From Myxococcales bacterium 68-20 (GTDB taxonomy: Bacteria; Myxococcota_A; Polyangia; Polyangiales; Polyangiaceae): DNA of 64,000 nucleotides. Location: contig MKVQ01000021.1 of the NCBI GenBank assembly GCA_001899635.1, forward strand, positions 1 through 64,000, in the 5' to 3' direction. Below, in pieces: positions 1 to 8,151 of the stretch. How positions within the stretch are numbered: the first letter of the stretch is position 1; each line of letters begins with the position of its first letter. Both the position numbers and the translations under genes were made by a program. The notes under the pieces are model-generated. The model did not search any database and had not been told where the DNA came from. It saw nothing but the letters and a program-made list of their open reading frames with translations.

Positions 1-204
1 AAGAGATCGGCGCGCGGCGACGGCATCCGAACCTTTGATCAGTCATCCCCCAACGGGTCAAGGGGGGTGCGAGAGATGTGCGTGATCCTTTGGCCCGCGG
101 GCCAGCTGGAGGGGCGACTCGCGGCGCGCGGCGGCGGGGTCAGGAGCGTCGCTGCGGCGCGGTGATCGGCCTGGTTGTTGGGAAGGGTGGTGTTCGGTTC
201 GTGG
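1..204. other. window edge, no gene recognised
   Basis: No reading frame here has convincing codon use; the frames that cross it are shadows of the tetR gene. The only structure I see is a perfect 14-bp palindrome, TGGCCCGCGGGCCA, at 91-104, downstream of the tetR stop codon, which could form part of a transcript end. Confidence 0.4.
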
Positions 205-828
205 TCAGAGCTCGAAGAGAGCCATCGTCGTCGCTTGGAGGGCGCGGATCATTTCGGACTCCGTCTCGGGTGAGACCGGATCGATTTCCTGTTGGAGCGC
301 GAGGCCGTCGAGGGTGGCCATGATGAGACGAGGGATGATCTCGACGGAGACCCTCGGCTTGAGGCCCATCGCGAGGAGCTGGTCGAGGCCCGTGTCGATC
401 ATCTGCCGACACGCGCGCTGGAGAGCTTCGCCGCAGGCCTTGCGGATGCGCTTGTTCTGCCGCGCGAGGATATGCAGCTCGGTGAGCACGCGCATCTCGC
501 GGACGCTGTCGCGCCGAACGGTCCACATTTCCACGAGCGCACGGTGGATGCGCTCGAGAGGCAGTCCCCCTTCCGCGAAGACCGCACGGATACGCGCTTC
601 GACGATCTCACAACAGCGATCGAGGACACGCTCGAGCAGTTCCTCCTTGCTCTCGAAGTGATAGTGAACCGCGCCCTTGCTCAGGCCCGCGGCATCGGCG
701 ATATCCTGCACGCTCGTACCGGCGATGCCCTGCTTTGCAAGGACGCGGATCGCCGCGTCGATAACTTGCTCGCGGCTCGCTTCGCTCTTCTTGTAGCCCG
801 TACGCCGGAGTGCCGAGATCCTGACCAC
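205..828 (-). CDS. TetR family transcriptional regulator
   Basis: This 207-residue protein has the usual TetR length. The N-terminal helix-turn-helix lies at about residues 18-65 and ends in the typical GLSKGAVHYHFESKEEL stretch. The remaining ~140 residues are helical and divergent, as expected of the ligand-binding and dimerisation domain, so the inducer cannot be predicted. The only plausible start is a GTG at 828, which sits in the spacer of a perfect 9-6-9 palindrome (817-840), so autorepression is likely. The gene is downstream of, and in the same direction as, the aldehyde dehydrogenase, but 600 bases of repeat-rich DNA separate them, so a shared transcript is doubtful. Family call is secure; the regulated genes are unknown. 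Confidence 0.93.
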   Translation of the reverse strand: MVRISALRRTGYKKSEASREQVIDAAIRVLAKQGIAGTSVQDIADAAGLSKGAVHYHFESKEELLERVLDRCCEIVEARIRAVFAEGGLPLERIHRALVEMWTVRRDSVREMRVLTELHILARQNKRIRKACGEALQRACRQMIDTGLDQLLAMGLKPRVSVEIIPRLIMATLDGLALQQEIDPVSPETESEMIRALQATTMALFEL

Positions 829-840
829 GCAGTCAGGATC
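817..840. promoter_or_regulatory. perfect palindrome over the tetR start (probable operator)
   Basis: GATCCTGAC, six bases, then GTCAGGATC: two perfect 9-base arms. The GTG start codon of the TetR gene (826-828) lies in the spacer. TetR proteins bind palindromes of this size and often repress their own gene, so this is the likely autoregulatory site. On mRNA the arms could also form a hairpin that sequesters the start. Confidence 0.65.
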
Positions 841-1336
841 CTAGCATGGTTACCTGCGTTCTCTGCGTGTGTCGCCTGGCCTCTGCGTGTGTCGCGTGGC
901 TTCGGCGTCTGCGTCTGCGTCTGGCTTCGGCATCTGCGTCTGGCGCCCTGGCGTCTGGCGCGAGAACACTCTTACTGCTGGAACGCATGACGGTCGCCGG
1001 GCAAGCCTAGGTCGCCCGCCAGTCGACGCCCCGCGACGCCGACGCGCGCGCGTCTGCGTCTGTCGCCTGGCTTCGGCGTCAGCGTCTGGCTTCTGCGGCA
1101 GCCGCCGAGCGAGAACAGCTCGTACTCCTGGAACGCATGACGGCCGCCGGGCAAGGCTAGGTCCCCCGCCCGTCGACGCCCCGCGACACGGACGGGGTCG
1201 CGTGCGTAGCGCGAGAGTTGCGCACCTGTCGACGTCACTTCCCCGCAGGAGCGTAGCAGAACGAGCCTAGAGAAGCGCACGGCTCGCGCCGCATTGCGCA
1301 GCTAGGCGAACCGAGAGAACCGTATTCCTACGGAGC
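829..1336. repeat. non-coding repeat-rich spacer with ~149-bp direct duplication
   Basis: No gene is supported between tetR and the duplicated end of the aldehyde dehydrogenase. The stretch 870-955 is built of short GCGTCTG/GGCTTCGG units. A longer imperfect unit (gcgagaac..., containing TGGAACGCATGACGG and GTCGACGCCCCGCGAC) runs at about 960-1045 and again at about 1109-1194, a spacing of 149 bases. Open frames through it only repeat the same low-complexity peptide, which argues against coding. Confidence 0.7.
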
Positions 1337-1516
1337 GGCGACGACGGCGCCTCGCCTCACGACTCGGTGCGCGGCTTGCCCGTCTTCAGCTCGCCCATTC
1401 GCTTCGGAAGCAGACCCATGACGGCGACGACGGCGCCTCGCCTCACGAGTCGGTGCGCGGCTTGCCCGTCTTCAGCTCGCCCATTCGCTTCGGAAGCAGA
1501 CCGATGACGGCGACGA
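1337..1516. repeat. 86-bp tandem duplication of the aldehyde dehydrogenase 3' end
   Basis: Two copies with a period of 86 bases (about 1337-1422 and 1423-1508) start with GGCGACGACGGCGCCTCG and differ at only about two positions. The inner copy encodes the last residues and stop codon of the aldehyde dehydrogenase; the outer copy is a second, untranslated end. Near-identity suggests a recent duplication. Confidence 0.9.
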
Positions 1517-3047
1517 GAGCGGCCAGCTGGGCGCCGATCGAGGCGGCGCCGCCGCGGAGCGCGGCGAAGGCGAGCGCGAGCTTCCGCAACGTCGGCGAGT
1601 ACGGATACCACCACGTTTCGCGGGGCGCGCGGTTGCGATCGATGACGAGCAGGCGCGGGCGCGTCAGGTGCTCGAGGGCGAGCGGCGAGCCCGTGATCCC
1701 CCAGCCGCTCTCGCCGACGCCGCCCCACGGAACCGACGCGATCGCGCCGGTGAAGGAGTGGTTGTTGATCGTGACGACGCCCGCGCGGAGGCGCCGTGCG
1801 AGCTGCTCCGCCTGGCGGACGTCCGCCGTCCAGATGCTGGCGGTGAGGCCGTAGCGCGATGCGTTCGCGCGCCGGAGGGCCTCCTCGACGTCGGCGACCG
1901 GCGTGATCGGAACGACCGGGCCGAAGGTCTCGTCGGCGATGAGCTCATTGTCGTCGGCATCGATCCTCACGACCGTCGGTCGATAGCCGAGCGTCGTCGC
2001 CTCCGAATCGATTCCTTCGCCGCCTTCGAGGACCTCGGCGCCCGCAGCGCGCGCGGCGTTGACGTGACGCTCGACGATGCGTCGTTGCGCGTCCGTGGTG
2101 AGCGGCCCGACGTCTTCGCCGAAGCGGAGCGCCTTCGTCGCCGCAACGACCTTGGCGGTGAAGGCGTCGGCGACATGCTTTTCGACGTACACGCGCTCGA
2201 CGGCACCGCAGTTCTGACCGGCGTTCATCATCGCGCCCCAAACGATGCCGTTCGCGGCGCGTTCGAGATCGGCGTCGGCCAGGACGATGGCGGCGTCCTT
2301 TCCGCCGAGCTCGACGGAGCACGGGATGAGCCGCTCGGCACACGCATGCGCGACCTTACGACCCGTCTGCGTGCTGCCTGTGAATACGACGAGGTCGACG
2401 TCCGAGTCGACGAGGCGCGCGCCGACGTCTCCCCCGCCCTGGACGATGCTCACGAGTCCGTCGGGGACGAGCCCATCGAAGAGCTCGGCGACGAGCTTGC
2501 CCGTGCGAGGGGTGATCTCGCTCGGCTTGAAGACGATCGCGTTGCCGGCCATCAGCGCCGGCACGATCGTGCGGAGCGGGAGCGCGAACGGGAAGTTCCA
2601 CGGCATGATGACGGCGATCGTCCCGCGCGGATCGCGATGCACCCAGCCTCGCTTCTTCGGGTACGAGAGCGCGTCGATCTCCGCCTCGAACGGCTCGAGC
2701 TCCTCCGCGACGATGTCCGCCCAGTAGCTGACGACATCCGCGCTCGCGAGGACCTCGCCGAGGAGCGCTTCGACATCGGGCTTGCCCGTCTCGTCATGGA
2801 CGAGCTTCGCGATGGCCTCGGCGCGCTCGAGGATCCGCTTCTTGACCGTGCTGACGGCCTTCACTCGCTTCGCGATCGGGACGGCCGCCCACCTGTCCTG
2901 CGCCTCGCGGGCACGCCGCACCACGCCGGCGACGTCCTCGAGCGAGGTCGCTTCGACGGCGCCGAGGTCCTTGCCCGTCGTCGGGCTCTTCGTCGCGAAT
3001 ACCGTTGCCGGAGCGTCCGGCTGCGCAGAGTGCGGGTCGAGGTTCAT
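1443..3047 (-). CDS. NAD(P)-dependent aldehyde dehydrogenase family protein
   Basis: A 534-residue member of the aldehyde dehydrogenase superfamily, which oxidises aldehydes to acids with NAD(P). Visible signatures are PWNFP (149-153), the GSTQTG cofactor loop (224-229), the general-base Glu in ELGGK (E246) and the nucleophile Cys in GQNC (C280). It is about 40-70 residues longer than typical 460-490-residue enzymes; the extra part is a C-terminal extension of about 70 residues with a hydrophobic, possibly membrane-associated segment and a basic end (LPKRMGELKTGKPR). The last codons lie inside an 86-bp tandem duplication. Substrate cannot be assigned; a fatty-aldehyde enzyme with a C-terminal membrane anchor is one possibility, by analogy with such enzymes. 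Confidence 0.93.
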   Translation of the reverse strand: MNLDPHSAQPDAPATVFATKSPTTGKDLGAVEATSLEDVAGVVRRAREAQDRWAAVPIAKRVKAVSTVKKRILERAEAIAKLVHDETGKPDVEALLGEVLASADVVSYWADIVAEELEPFEAEIDALSYPKKRGWVHRDPRGTIAVIMPWNFPFALPLRTIVPALMAGNAIVFKPSEITPRTGKLVAELFDGLVPDGLVSIVQGGGDVGARLVDSDVDLVVFTGSTQTGRKVAHACAERLIPCSVELGGKDAAIVLADADLERAANGIVWGAMMNAGQNCGAVERVYVEKHVADAFTAKVVAATKALRFGEDVGPLTTDAQRRIVERHVNAARAAGAEVLEGGEGIDSEATTLGYRPTVVRIDADDNELIADETFGPVVPITPVADVEEALRRANASRYGLTASIWTADVRQAEQLARRLRAGVVTINNHSFTGAIASVPWGGVGESGWGITGSPLALEHLTRPRLLVIDRNRAPRETWWYPYSPTLRKLALAFAALRGGAASIGAQLAALVAVIGLLPKRMGELKTGKPRTDS

Positions 3048-3440
3048 GAGGAGCGGCGCCGACTATAGCCGCGCCCTCCGCAGGGCGCCTCTCGGATATG
3101 ACGCGGCCCCGCAGGCCTCGCGTTCCGGCGCAAACTCCCGCAAAAAGACCGACCGTCCGCCGCACCAGCCGGGCGCCCCGAAGCGGACCTCGTCGGATTC
3201 GCCCCGACGTCTCGCCCCGGGAGCCGACCTCATCGGGTTCGCCCCGCCCTTTCAACCCGCCCACGTGACGATGACCGTGACGGACACGCGTGACACGCCG
3301 ACCTCGAGCACTCCAACATCAGGCGCGCTTGCGGGCCGCCCGGGAGGCGAGCTCATCGGGTTCGCCCCGCCCTTTCAACCCGCCAACGTGACGATGACGG
3401 TGACGACACGCGTGACGCGCCGACCTCGAGCACTCCAGCA
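3048..3440. repeat. ~123-bp tandem duplication spanning the lipase 3' end
   Basis: The segment starting CATCGGGTTCGCC occurs at 3231 and 3354 and begins again at 3476, with periods of 123 and 122 bases; a degenerate fourth start (CGTCGGATTCGCC) is at about 3191. Each copy carries CGCCCTTTCAACCCGCC, GTGACGATGAC and the CTCGAGCACTCCA..ATCAGGCGCG block. The innermost copy provides the stop and last residues of the lipase gene; the outer ones are untranslated repeats between that gene and the start of the aldehyde dehydrogenase gene. Nothing else is seen in the 393-base spacer. Confidence 0.88.
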
Positions 3441-4727
3441 TCAGGCGCGTTTGCGGGCCGGGCGGGAGGCGAGCTCATCGGGTTCGCCGCAGGCCTCGAC
3501 GCCACCGCTGCAGGAGGTTGGGGCGCGCGCGCGAAGCTCGTCCGCGGGTGCTTTCGCGCTCGCCGCGACGGCGACGCCTTCGGCAGCCGACGCCACGACG
3601 ACGCCCTCGACCGACGACGCAACCGCGACACCTTCCCCAGACACCGCAACCGCGACGCCTTCCGCGGACGACGCAACGACGACGCCTTCCGCGGACGACG
3701 CAACGACGACGCCTTCCGCGGACGACGCAACCGCGACGCCTTCCGCGGACGACGCAACCGCGACACCTTCCCCAGACACCGCAACCGCGACACCTTCCGC
3801 AGCCACCGCAACCGCGACGCCTTCCCCAGACACCGCAACCGCGACGCCTTCGGGAGACGCGAGCTCGGGGGCGGGTGCCGGCTCGAGTAGGAACGACGCG
3901 ACGTGCTCCGCCACCGCGGGCGCGAAGAGGAGCGAGAGGTGCGCGAATCCCTCGACCTCGACGTCGCGACCACCGCGTTTGGCGAGATGAGACGTCTCCT
4001 TGGGGTGGACGATGTTGTCGTGCGACGAGAACACGGAGAGCACCGGTAGCGTCAACGCGTAGCGTGCGTGCGCCTCGAGCAGCTTCGACCCTCGGCGAAG
4101 CCGAGTCGCGCCGACGCCGAGCATCGGCCCTCGCCACGCGACGCCGGCATGGGGCGTCGCGATGGTGACGCAGCGACGCACCTTGAGCGGGGCCTTTCCA
4201 ACCTCGTCACGCAACATCTCGATCGCGACGAGCCCGCCCATCGAGTGGCAGACGACGTCGACCACTGCGCTGCCGGTCTCGCGACAGACGCGCTCGACGA
4301 ACCGCTCGAGTCGCTTCGCATTCGACTCGAGCGACCCGAACCACGGGTAGTTGAACCCGAAGAGTGGCCCGATCCTCCGTCGTGCGAGCGCTCGCGCGAG
4401 GCCGAGGAAGTCGACGCGGTTCTGCATGTAGCCATGCACGAAGACGACGGGGACACCGGACGCGACGCCCTCCGAGCCGTTCGCCAGGCGCGCGAGGAGC
4501 GGGTCCATGCGATGCCCCAGCATGTAAAAGAGCGGGACCAGCGGTTGCGTGACTCCGACGAGGAACACTTCTCTCGCGAGCTCGCGGAGCGACGTCCCGA
4601 ATGCACGCCCGGCGGTATGGCGACGCATCAGAGCGAAGGAGCCGAGCGCGTAGACGAGGACGGACCCGGCGAGCCCGGAGCTCACGACGACGAACCCCCA
4701 GATCACGATCTCGAGCGCCGCCCGCAT
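3441..4727 (-). CDS. alpha/beta-hydrolase (lipase/esterase) with repeat tail
   Basis: A 428-residue protein. An N-terminal hydrophobic segment (about 5-34) suggests a membrane anchor. The hydrolase domain (about 90-280) resembles EstA/LipA-type triacylglycerol lipases: oxyanion HG (98-99), nucleophile Ser162 in CHSMGG, and probable Asp237 (SSHDN) and His263 (GFAHL). After the fold comes an unusual tail: eleven 9-residue units of the form (A/G)EGVAVA(S/V)S at about 291-389, then a basic end. The tail comes from a 27-bp minisatellite. The gene is divergent from the beta-propeller lipoprotein genes. The hydrolase call is strong; substrate and the role of the tail are unknown. Confidence 0.88.
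   Translation of the reverse strand: MRAALEIVIWGFVVVSSGLAGSVLVYALGSFALMRRHTAGRAFGTSLRELAREVFLVGVTQPLVPLFYMLGHRMDPLLARLANGSEGVASGVPVVFVHGYMQNRVDFLGLARALARRRIGPLFGFNYPWFGSLESNAKRLERFVERVCRETGSAVVDVVCHSMGGLVAIEMLRDEVGKAPLKVRRCVTIATPHAGVAWRGPMLGVGATRLRRGSKLLEAHARYALTLPVLSVFSSHDNIVHPKETSHLAKRGGRDVEVEGFAHLSLLFAPAVAEHVASFLLEPAPAPELASPEGVAVAVSGEGVAVAVAAEGVAVAVSGEGVAVASSAEGVAVASSAEGVVVASSAEGVVVASSAEGVAVAVSGEGVAVASSVEGVVVASAAEGVAVAASAKAPADELRARAPTSCSGGVEACGEPDELASRPARKRA
3561..3857. repeat. 27-bp minisatellite (11 units) inside the lipase gene
   Basis: Eleven units of 27 bases based on GCCTTCCGCGGACGACGCAA followed by CGACGAC, with variants containing CCCAGACACC or CAGCCACC. They are in frame with the lipase and give a 99-residue Glu-Gly-Val-Ala-rich tail. 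Several adjacent units are identical, as expected of slippage or unequal exchange, so copy number probably varies between strains. Confidence 0.9.
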
Positions 4728-4778
4728 CCACCAGCGACGTTAGCCGAAGGCGAGCGTCTGGTCGTCCGGCCATGCGGC

Positions 4779-4795
4779 ATGTGCCAATGGCACAT
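4779..4795. promoter_or_regulatory. palindrome between divergent lipase and propeller genes
   Basis: ATGTGCC-AAT-GGCACAT, a perfect 7-3-7 inverted repeat, lies between the starts of two divergent genes (lipase at 4727 and lipoprotein at 4888). It is placed to act as a shared operator. No cognate regulator is adjacent. Confidence 0.45.
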
Positions 4796-4887
4796 CCGTC
4801 GGCTCCTCGGATTGCTGCCAAACCGCTGCAATGGCAGGCATTTTTCCAAATGGCTCAACCGGCACGCTCGCTGCTCATCGGGGCGCC

Positions 4888-7800
4888 ATGCTCGCGAACT
4901 CCCGACTCCTCGCCCTCAGCAGCCTTGCCCTGCTGGCAACCATCGCCCCGTCGCTCGCCGGGTGCAGCGACGACGGAACGAACGGCGGCCCGGCGCAAGG
5001 CCGCGAAGAAGGGCAGACCGAGTTCGAGTCGGCGCCCCCGGTCCGTCAGGGCGGCGCCTCGTTCGATGGCAGTCGCGGCGAGTCGGCCGGCGACACGGCA
5101 GCGCCCTCGAATGCCGGCGCACAGACCCCGGTGAACGCCCCGAAGCCGCAAGAGACGGACATCTATCGCGTCGACGGCAACCGGCTCTACTTCCTCAACA
5201 GCTACCGCGGGCTCATGGTGTTCGACATCACGAACGCCGACGACCCGAAGCTTCTGGGGCGCTCGCCCGTGTACGGCACGCCGGTCGAGATGTTCGTCGA
5301 GAACGGCATCGCGACGATGGTCGTCGGCGACTGGTACGGCAACGCGCCCGACGGCTCCCCGTTCCACGGCTCCGTCGTCCGCACCGTCGACGCGCGCGAC
5401 CCAGCGAACATGAAGGTCCACGGCGAGGTCCAGGTGAAGGGCTGGGCGCGCGACATGCGCGTCGTCGGCCAGAACCTCTTCATCGTCAGCGAGGACTACG
5501 GCTGGCACTACGGCGTCTGGTACGGCGGCTACTACGGCGGCGGCCTGGCCGGGGACGTGGCGTATCCGGGGGGCTACTACGGCGGCACGAGCAAGGTCGT
5601 GATCTCGAGCGTCAAGTTCGGGAACTTCGCGCCCACGATGAACAGTACGAAGGAGTTCGACGGCTACTCGGGCGCGTTCAACGTGACGTCGAACGAGATC
5701 CTGATGGCGCACGATGTCCTCGCGGACGGCCCGCAGGGATCGAAGCAGCCGACCGGCAAGAGCGCGATCGACTACTTCGCGTTCTCGCAGCTCGACGGCG
5801 CGCTCATTCCGATGGGCACGTTCGAGGTCGATGGCCTCCTCAACGGGTGGAGCGCCGACAACGGCCGCTGGAACATCGACCTCGACGGGACGACCGCGTC
5901 GGTCATCACGTGTGCAGGCGCGGACTACGGCTACTGCAGGGGTCAGGGTGGTTACAAGGTCACGACCATCGACTTCTCCAACCCGGCGTCGCCGCAGAAG
6001 CTCGGCACGCTCGACATCCCCTCGAAGGGATGGGCGGCGACGGCACGCTTCGCGAACAAGCGCATGTACCTCTCGCCGCGCGAGGGCGCGTGGTCACCGA
6101 ACGGCCAGCAGCAGCCCACCCCTGTCGAGATCTACGACCTCTCGACCCCGGCCGCACCGGCGCTCGCCGGCTCGACGAGCATCAACGGCGCCGTCTGGCT
6201 CTTCATGCCCATGGGGACGGACCGCCTCTTCGCGCTCGGCAACGAGTACGGGAACGGCTACTCGTCGAGCAAGGTCGCGCTCCGTCTGCTCGACGTGTCC
6301 GACGCGACGCGGCCGACGGTCATCGGTACCTCGACGTTCGGCGACGGCTGGGCCTGGACGCCCGCGTCCGGCACCTTCAAGGCGTTCACCCGTGACGACA
6401 GCAAGAAGCTCGTCGTCCTTCCGTTCAGCGGCTGGAGCAGCGCGAACTACGAGTACATGAATGGCCTCCAGTTGATCGAGTACGACACCGGCGCGATCAC
6501 GACCAAGGGCGCGGCCAAGTCCAAGGGCTGGGTCGAACGCGGCGTCTTCGTGAAGAACCGCCTCGTGTCCCTCTCCGATCAGGCCCTCAGCGTGATCGAC
6601 TACGCCGACCGCAACAATCCGAAGGTCGTCAAGGAGCTCACGCTCGCGCGCAACGTCGTGGCCGCCGAGCCGAACGGCGCGACGATCGCGCAGCTCTCCA
6701 CCGATTGGTGGGGCTACGACAACAAGACGAGCGAGCTCCGCGTCCTGCCGATCGCGAACGCCGAAGAGAACGTCACCGATCCGAACGCGAGGTCGGTCTC
6801 GATCGACGGCACCAACGCCCGCGTCTTCCGCAACGGCGACCTCGCGTACGTCGTCACGACGCTGTACCCGACGACCCCGAACGGCCCGTCGTACGCGACG
6901 CCCCACGTCCAGGTGGTCGACCTCTCGAACGGCGGAGCGACGCTGAAGGGCTCGCTCGACCTGCCGCAGGAGACGAACGGCTCGTACTGGTCGTGGTGGG
7001 GCGGCTGCTACTACTGGGACTGGTACGACGGCTCGAGCGCCGTGCAGGTCGGCGGCGACGCGCTCGCCTTCCGCCGCACGCGAGGCAGCTACGACCCGAA
7101 CACGGGCGAGTACAAGTACGACCAGAAGCTCTACGTGGTCGACCTCTCGAACCCGAACGCGCCGAAGCTCACGTCGACCGCGATCACGCCCGACAGCGAC
7201 GCGTGGTGGGGCAACATGCGGGTCGTCGGCGACACCCTCTACACGACGCACTACGAGTGGAAGTCGAAGCCGATCGCGAATCCCGATCCGAACGGCGCGA
7301 CGCACAAGTACTGGGTCCGCTACTACCTCGATCGGGTCGACCTGTCCGATCGCGCAAACCCGAAGGTCGGGCAGCGGATCAACGTGCCCGGCATGCTCGT
7401 CGGCGCGAGCGAGACCGACCCCTCCCTCCTCTACTTCGTCGACTACCGCTGGTACGACGGCTACGACAACGCGCCGAAGGACGAGATCGCCGTCGCGAAG
7501 ATCAAGAACGGGAAGGCGTATCTCCAGTCGAGCACGCTCATCGACGGCTGGGTCGGCAACGTGTTCGTGCGCGGCAACAAGGCGTACATGAGCGCGCAGG
7601 AGTACACGCAGCCGAACCAGGCGAACCCGTACGGGACGAGCAGCGTGAAGCTCCATGAGGTCGATCTCACCGATCCGAGGAAGCCCGTCGCTCGCGCGTC
7701 CGCGCCGAAGGACGGCTGGGGCTGGCTCGTCGACGTCGAGGGCGACCGCGCCATCATCACCTCGGGCTGGGGTCAGGTCGGCCTCGACATCTACAAGCTC

Positions 7801-7935
7801 ACGCCGAACCAGGCGCCGGTCTACTCGCAGTTCGCCCGCACCCGCGGCTGGTGGACCAACGCGATCTCACGGCAGGACGGTGACCTGTTCCTCTCCACCG
7901 GCTACTGGGGCGTCCAGAAGATCACGCTGAAGTGA
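4888..7935 (+). CDS. large beta-propeller lipoprotein
   Basis: The start is set at the ATG at 4888 because it begins a clear lipoprotein signal peptide with lipobox SLAGC (Cys26); the frame is open further upstream but without signal features. The 1015-residue product is built of many repeats that end in patterns such as VFDIT, VVDLS and LLDVSDATRPTVIG, with Trp/Gly turns (GWA, KGW, DGW), typical of multi-bladed beta-propellers of the PF09826 type (beta-propeller domain of secreted proteins). A Tyr/Gly-rich loop (WYGGYYGGG and similar, about residues 210-235) stands out. It is expected on the cell surface or facing the periplasm. The next gene encodes a second protein of the same class. No catalytic motif is visible; a binding or scaffold role is inferred. 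Confidence 0.85.
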   Translation: MLANSRLLALSSLALLATIAPSLAGCSDDGTNGGPAQGREEGQTEFESAPPVRQGGASFDGSRGESAGDTAAPSNAGAQTPVNAPKPQETDIYRVDGNRLYFLNSYRGLMVFDITNADDPKLLGRSPVYGTPVEMFVENGIATMVVGDWYGNAPDGSPFHGSVVRTVDARDPANMKVHGEVQVKGWARDMRVVGQNLFIVSEDYGWHYGVWYGGYYGGGLAGDVAYPGGYYGGTSKVVISSVKFGNFAPTMNSTKEFDGYSGAFNVTSNEILMAHDVLADGPQGSKQPTGKSAIDYFAFSQLDGALIPMGTFEVDGLLNGWSADNGRWNIDLDGTTASVITCAGADYGYCRGQGGYKVTTIDFSNPASPQKLGTLDIPSKGWAATARFANKRMYLSPREGAWSPNGQQQPTPVEIYDLSTPAAPALAGSTSINGAVWLFMPMGTDRLFALGNEYGNGYSSSKVALRLLDVSDATRPTVIGTSTFGDGWAWTPASGTFKAFTRDDSKKLVVLPFSGWSSANYEYMNGLQLIEYDTGAITTKGAAKSKGWVERGVFVKNRLVSLSDQALSVIDYADRNNPKVVKELTLARNVVAAEPNGATIAQLSTDWWGYDNKTSELRVLPIANAEENVTDPNARSVSIDGTNARVFRNGDLAYVVTTLYPTTPNGPSYATPHVQVVDLSNGGATLKGSLDLPQETNGSYWSWWGGCYYWDWYDGSSAVQVGGDALAFRRTRGSYDPNTGEYKYDQKLYVVDLSNPNAPKLTSTAITPDSDAWWGNMRVVGDTLYTTHYEWKSKPIANPDPNGATHKYWVRYYLDRVDLSDRANPKVGQRINVPGMLVGASETDPSLLYFVDYRWYDGYDNAPKDEIAVAKIKNGKAYLQSSTLIDGWVGNVFVRGNKAYMSAQEYTQPNQANPYGTSSVKLHEVDLTDPRKPVARASAPKDGWGWLVDVEGDRAIITSGWGQVGLDIYKLTPNQAPVYSQFARTRGWWTNAISRQDGDLFLSTGYWGVQKITLK

Positions 7936-7961
7936 TCTGACCGCCTCGGTGCCCGACAGCG

Positions 7962-7989
7962 CGCCCCGTCTCCGCGAGGAGGCGGGGCG
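7962..7989 (+). terminator. strong hairpin after the first propeller gene
   Basis: CGCCCCGTCTCC-gcga-GGAGGCGGGGCG forms a 12-bp stem with one G-U pair, 27 bases after the stop codon, followed by TTCGTGCGTTCG. It looks like a factor-independent terminator with a weak U tract, so the second propeller gene may have its own promoter or depend on read-through. Confidence 0.6.
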
Positions 7990-8151
7990 TTCGTGCGTTC
8001 GGCGTCCGCCATCCCTCGCGATCCGGCGGCGACGCGGCCCTCGAGTCGTGGACGGCACGCGTTGGCACACCGCTGGGCGACGATCCTGCGGACATCGGGC
8101 GGATCGACGGCGTCGAGCGGGCGGCATCGACGTTGCGTAGGAAGAGTCACC

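Noticed and set aside
869-1270. A 133-residue open frame with repeated peptide in the spacer before tetR
   Set aside because: The peptide is just the DNA repeats translated, with no ribosome site and no coding-like composition.
4780-4860. Possible sigma-54 promoter elements (TGGCAC, TGGCA) before the propeller gene
   Set aside because: The second element, GC at the correct distance, is missing in each case.
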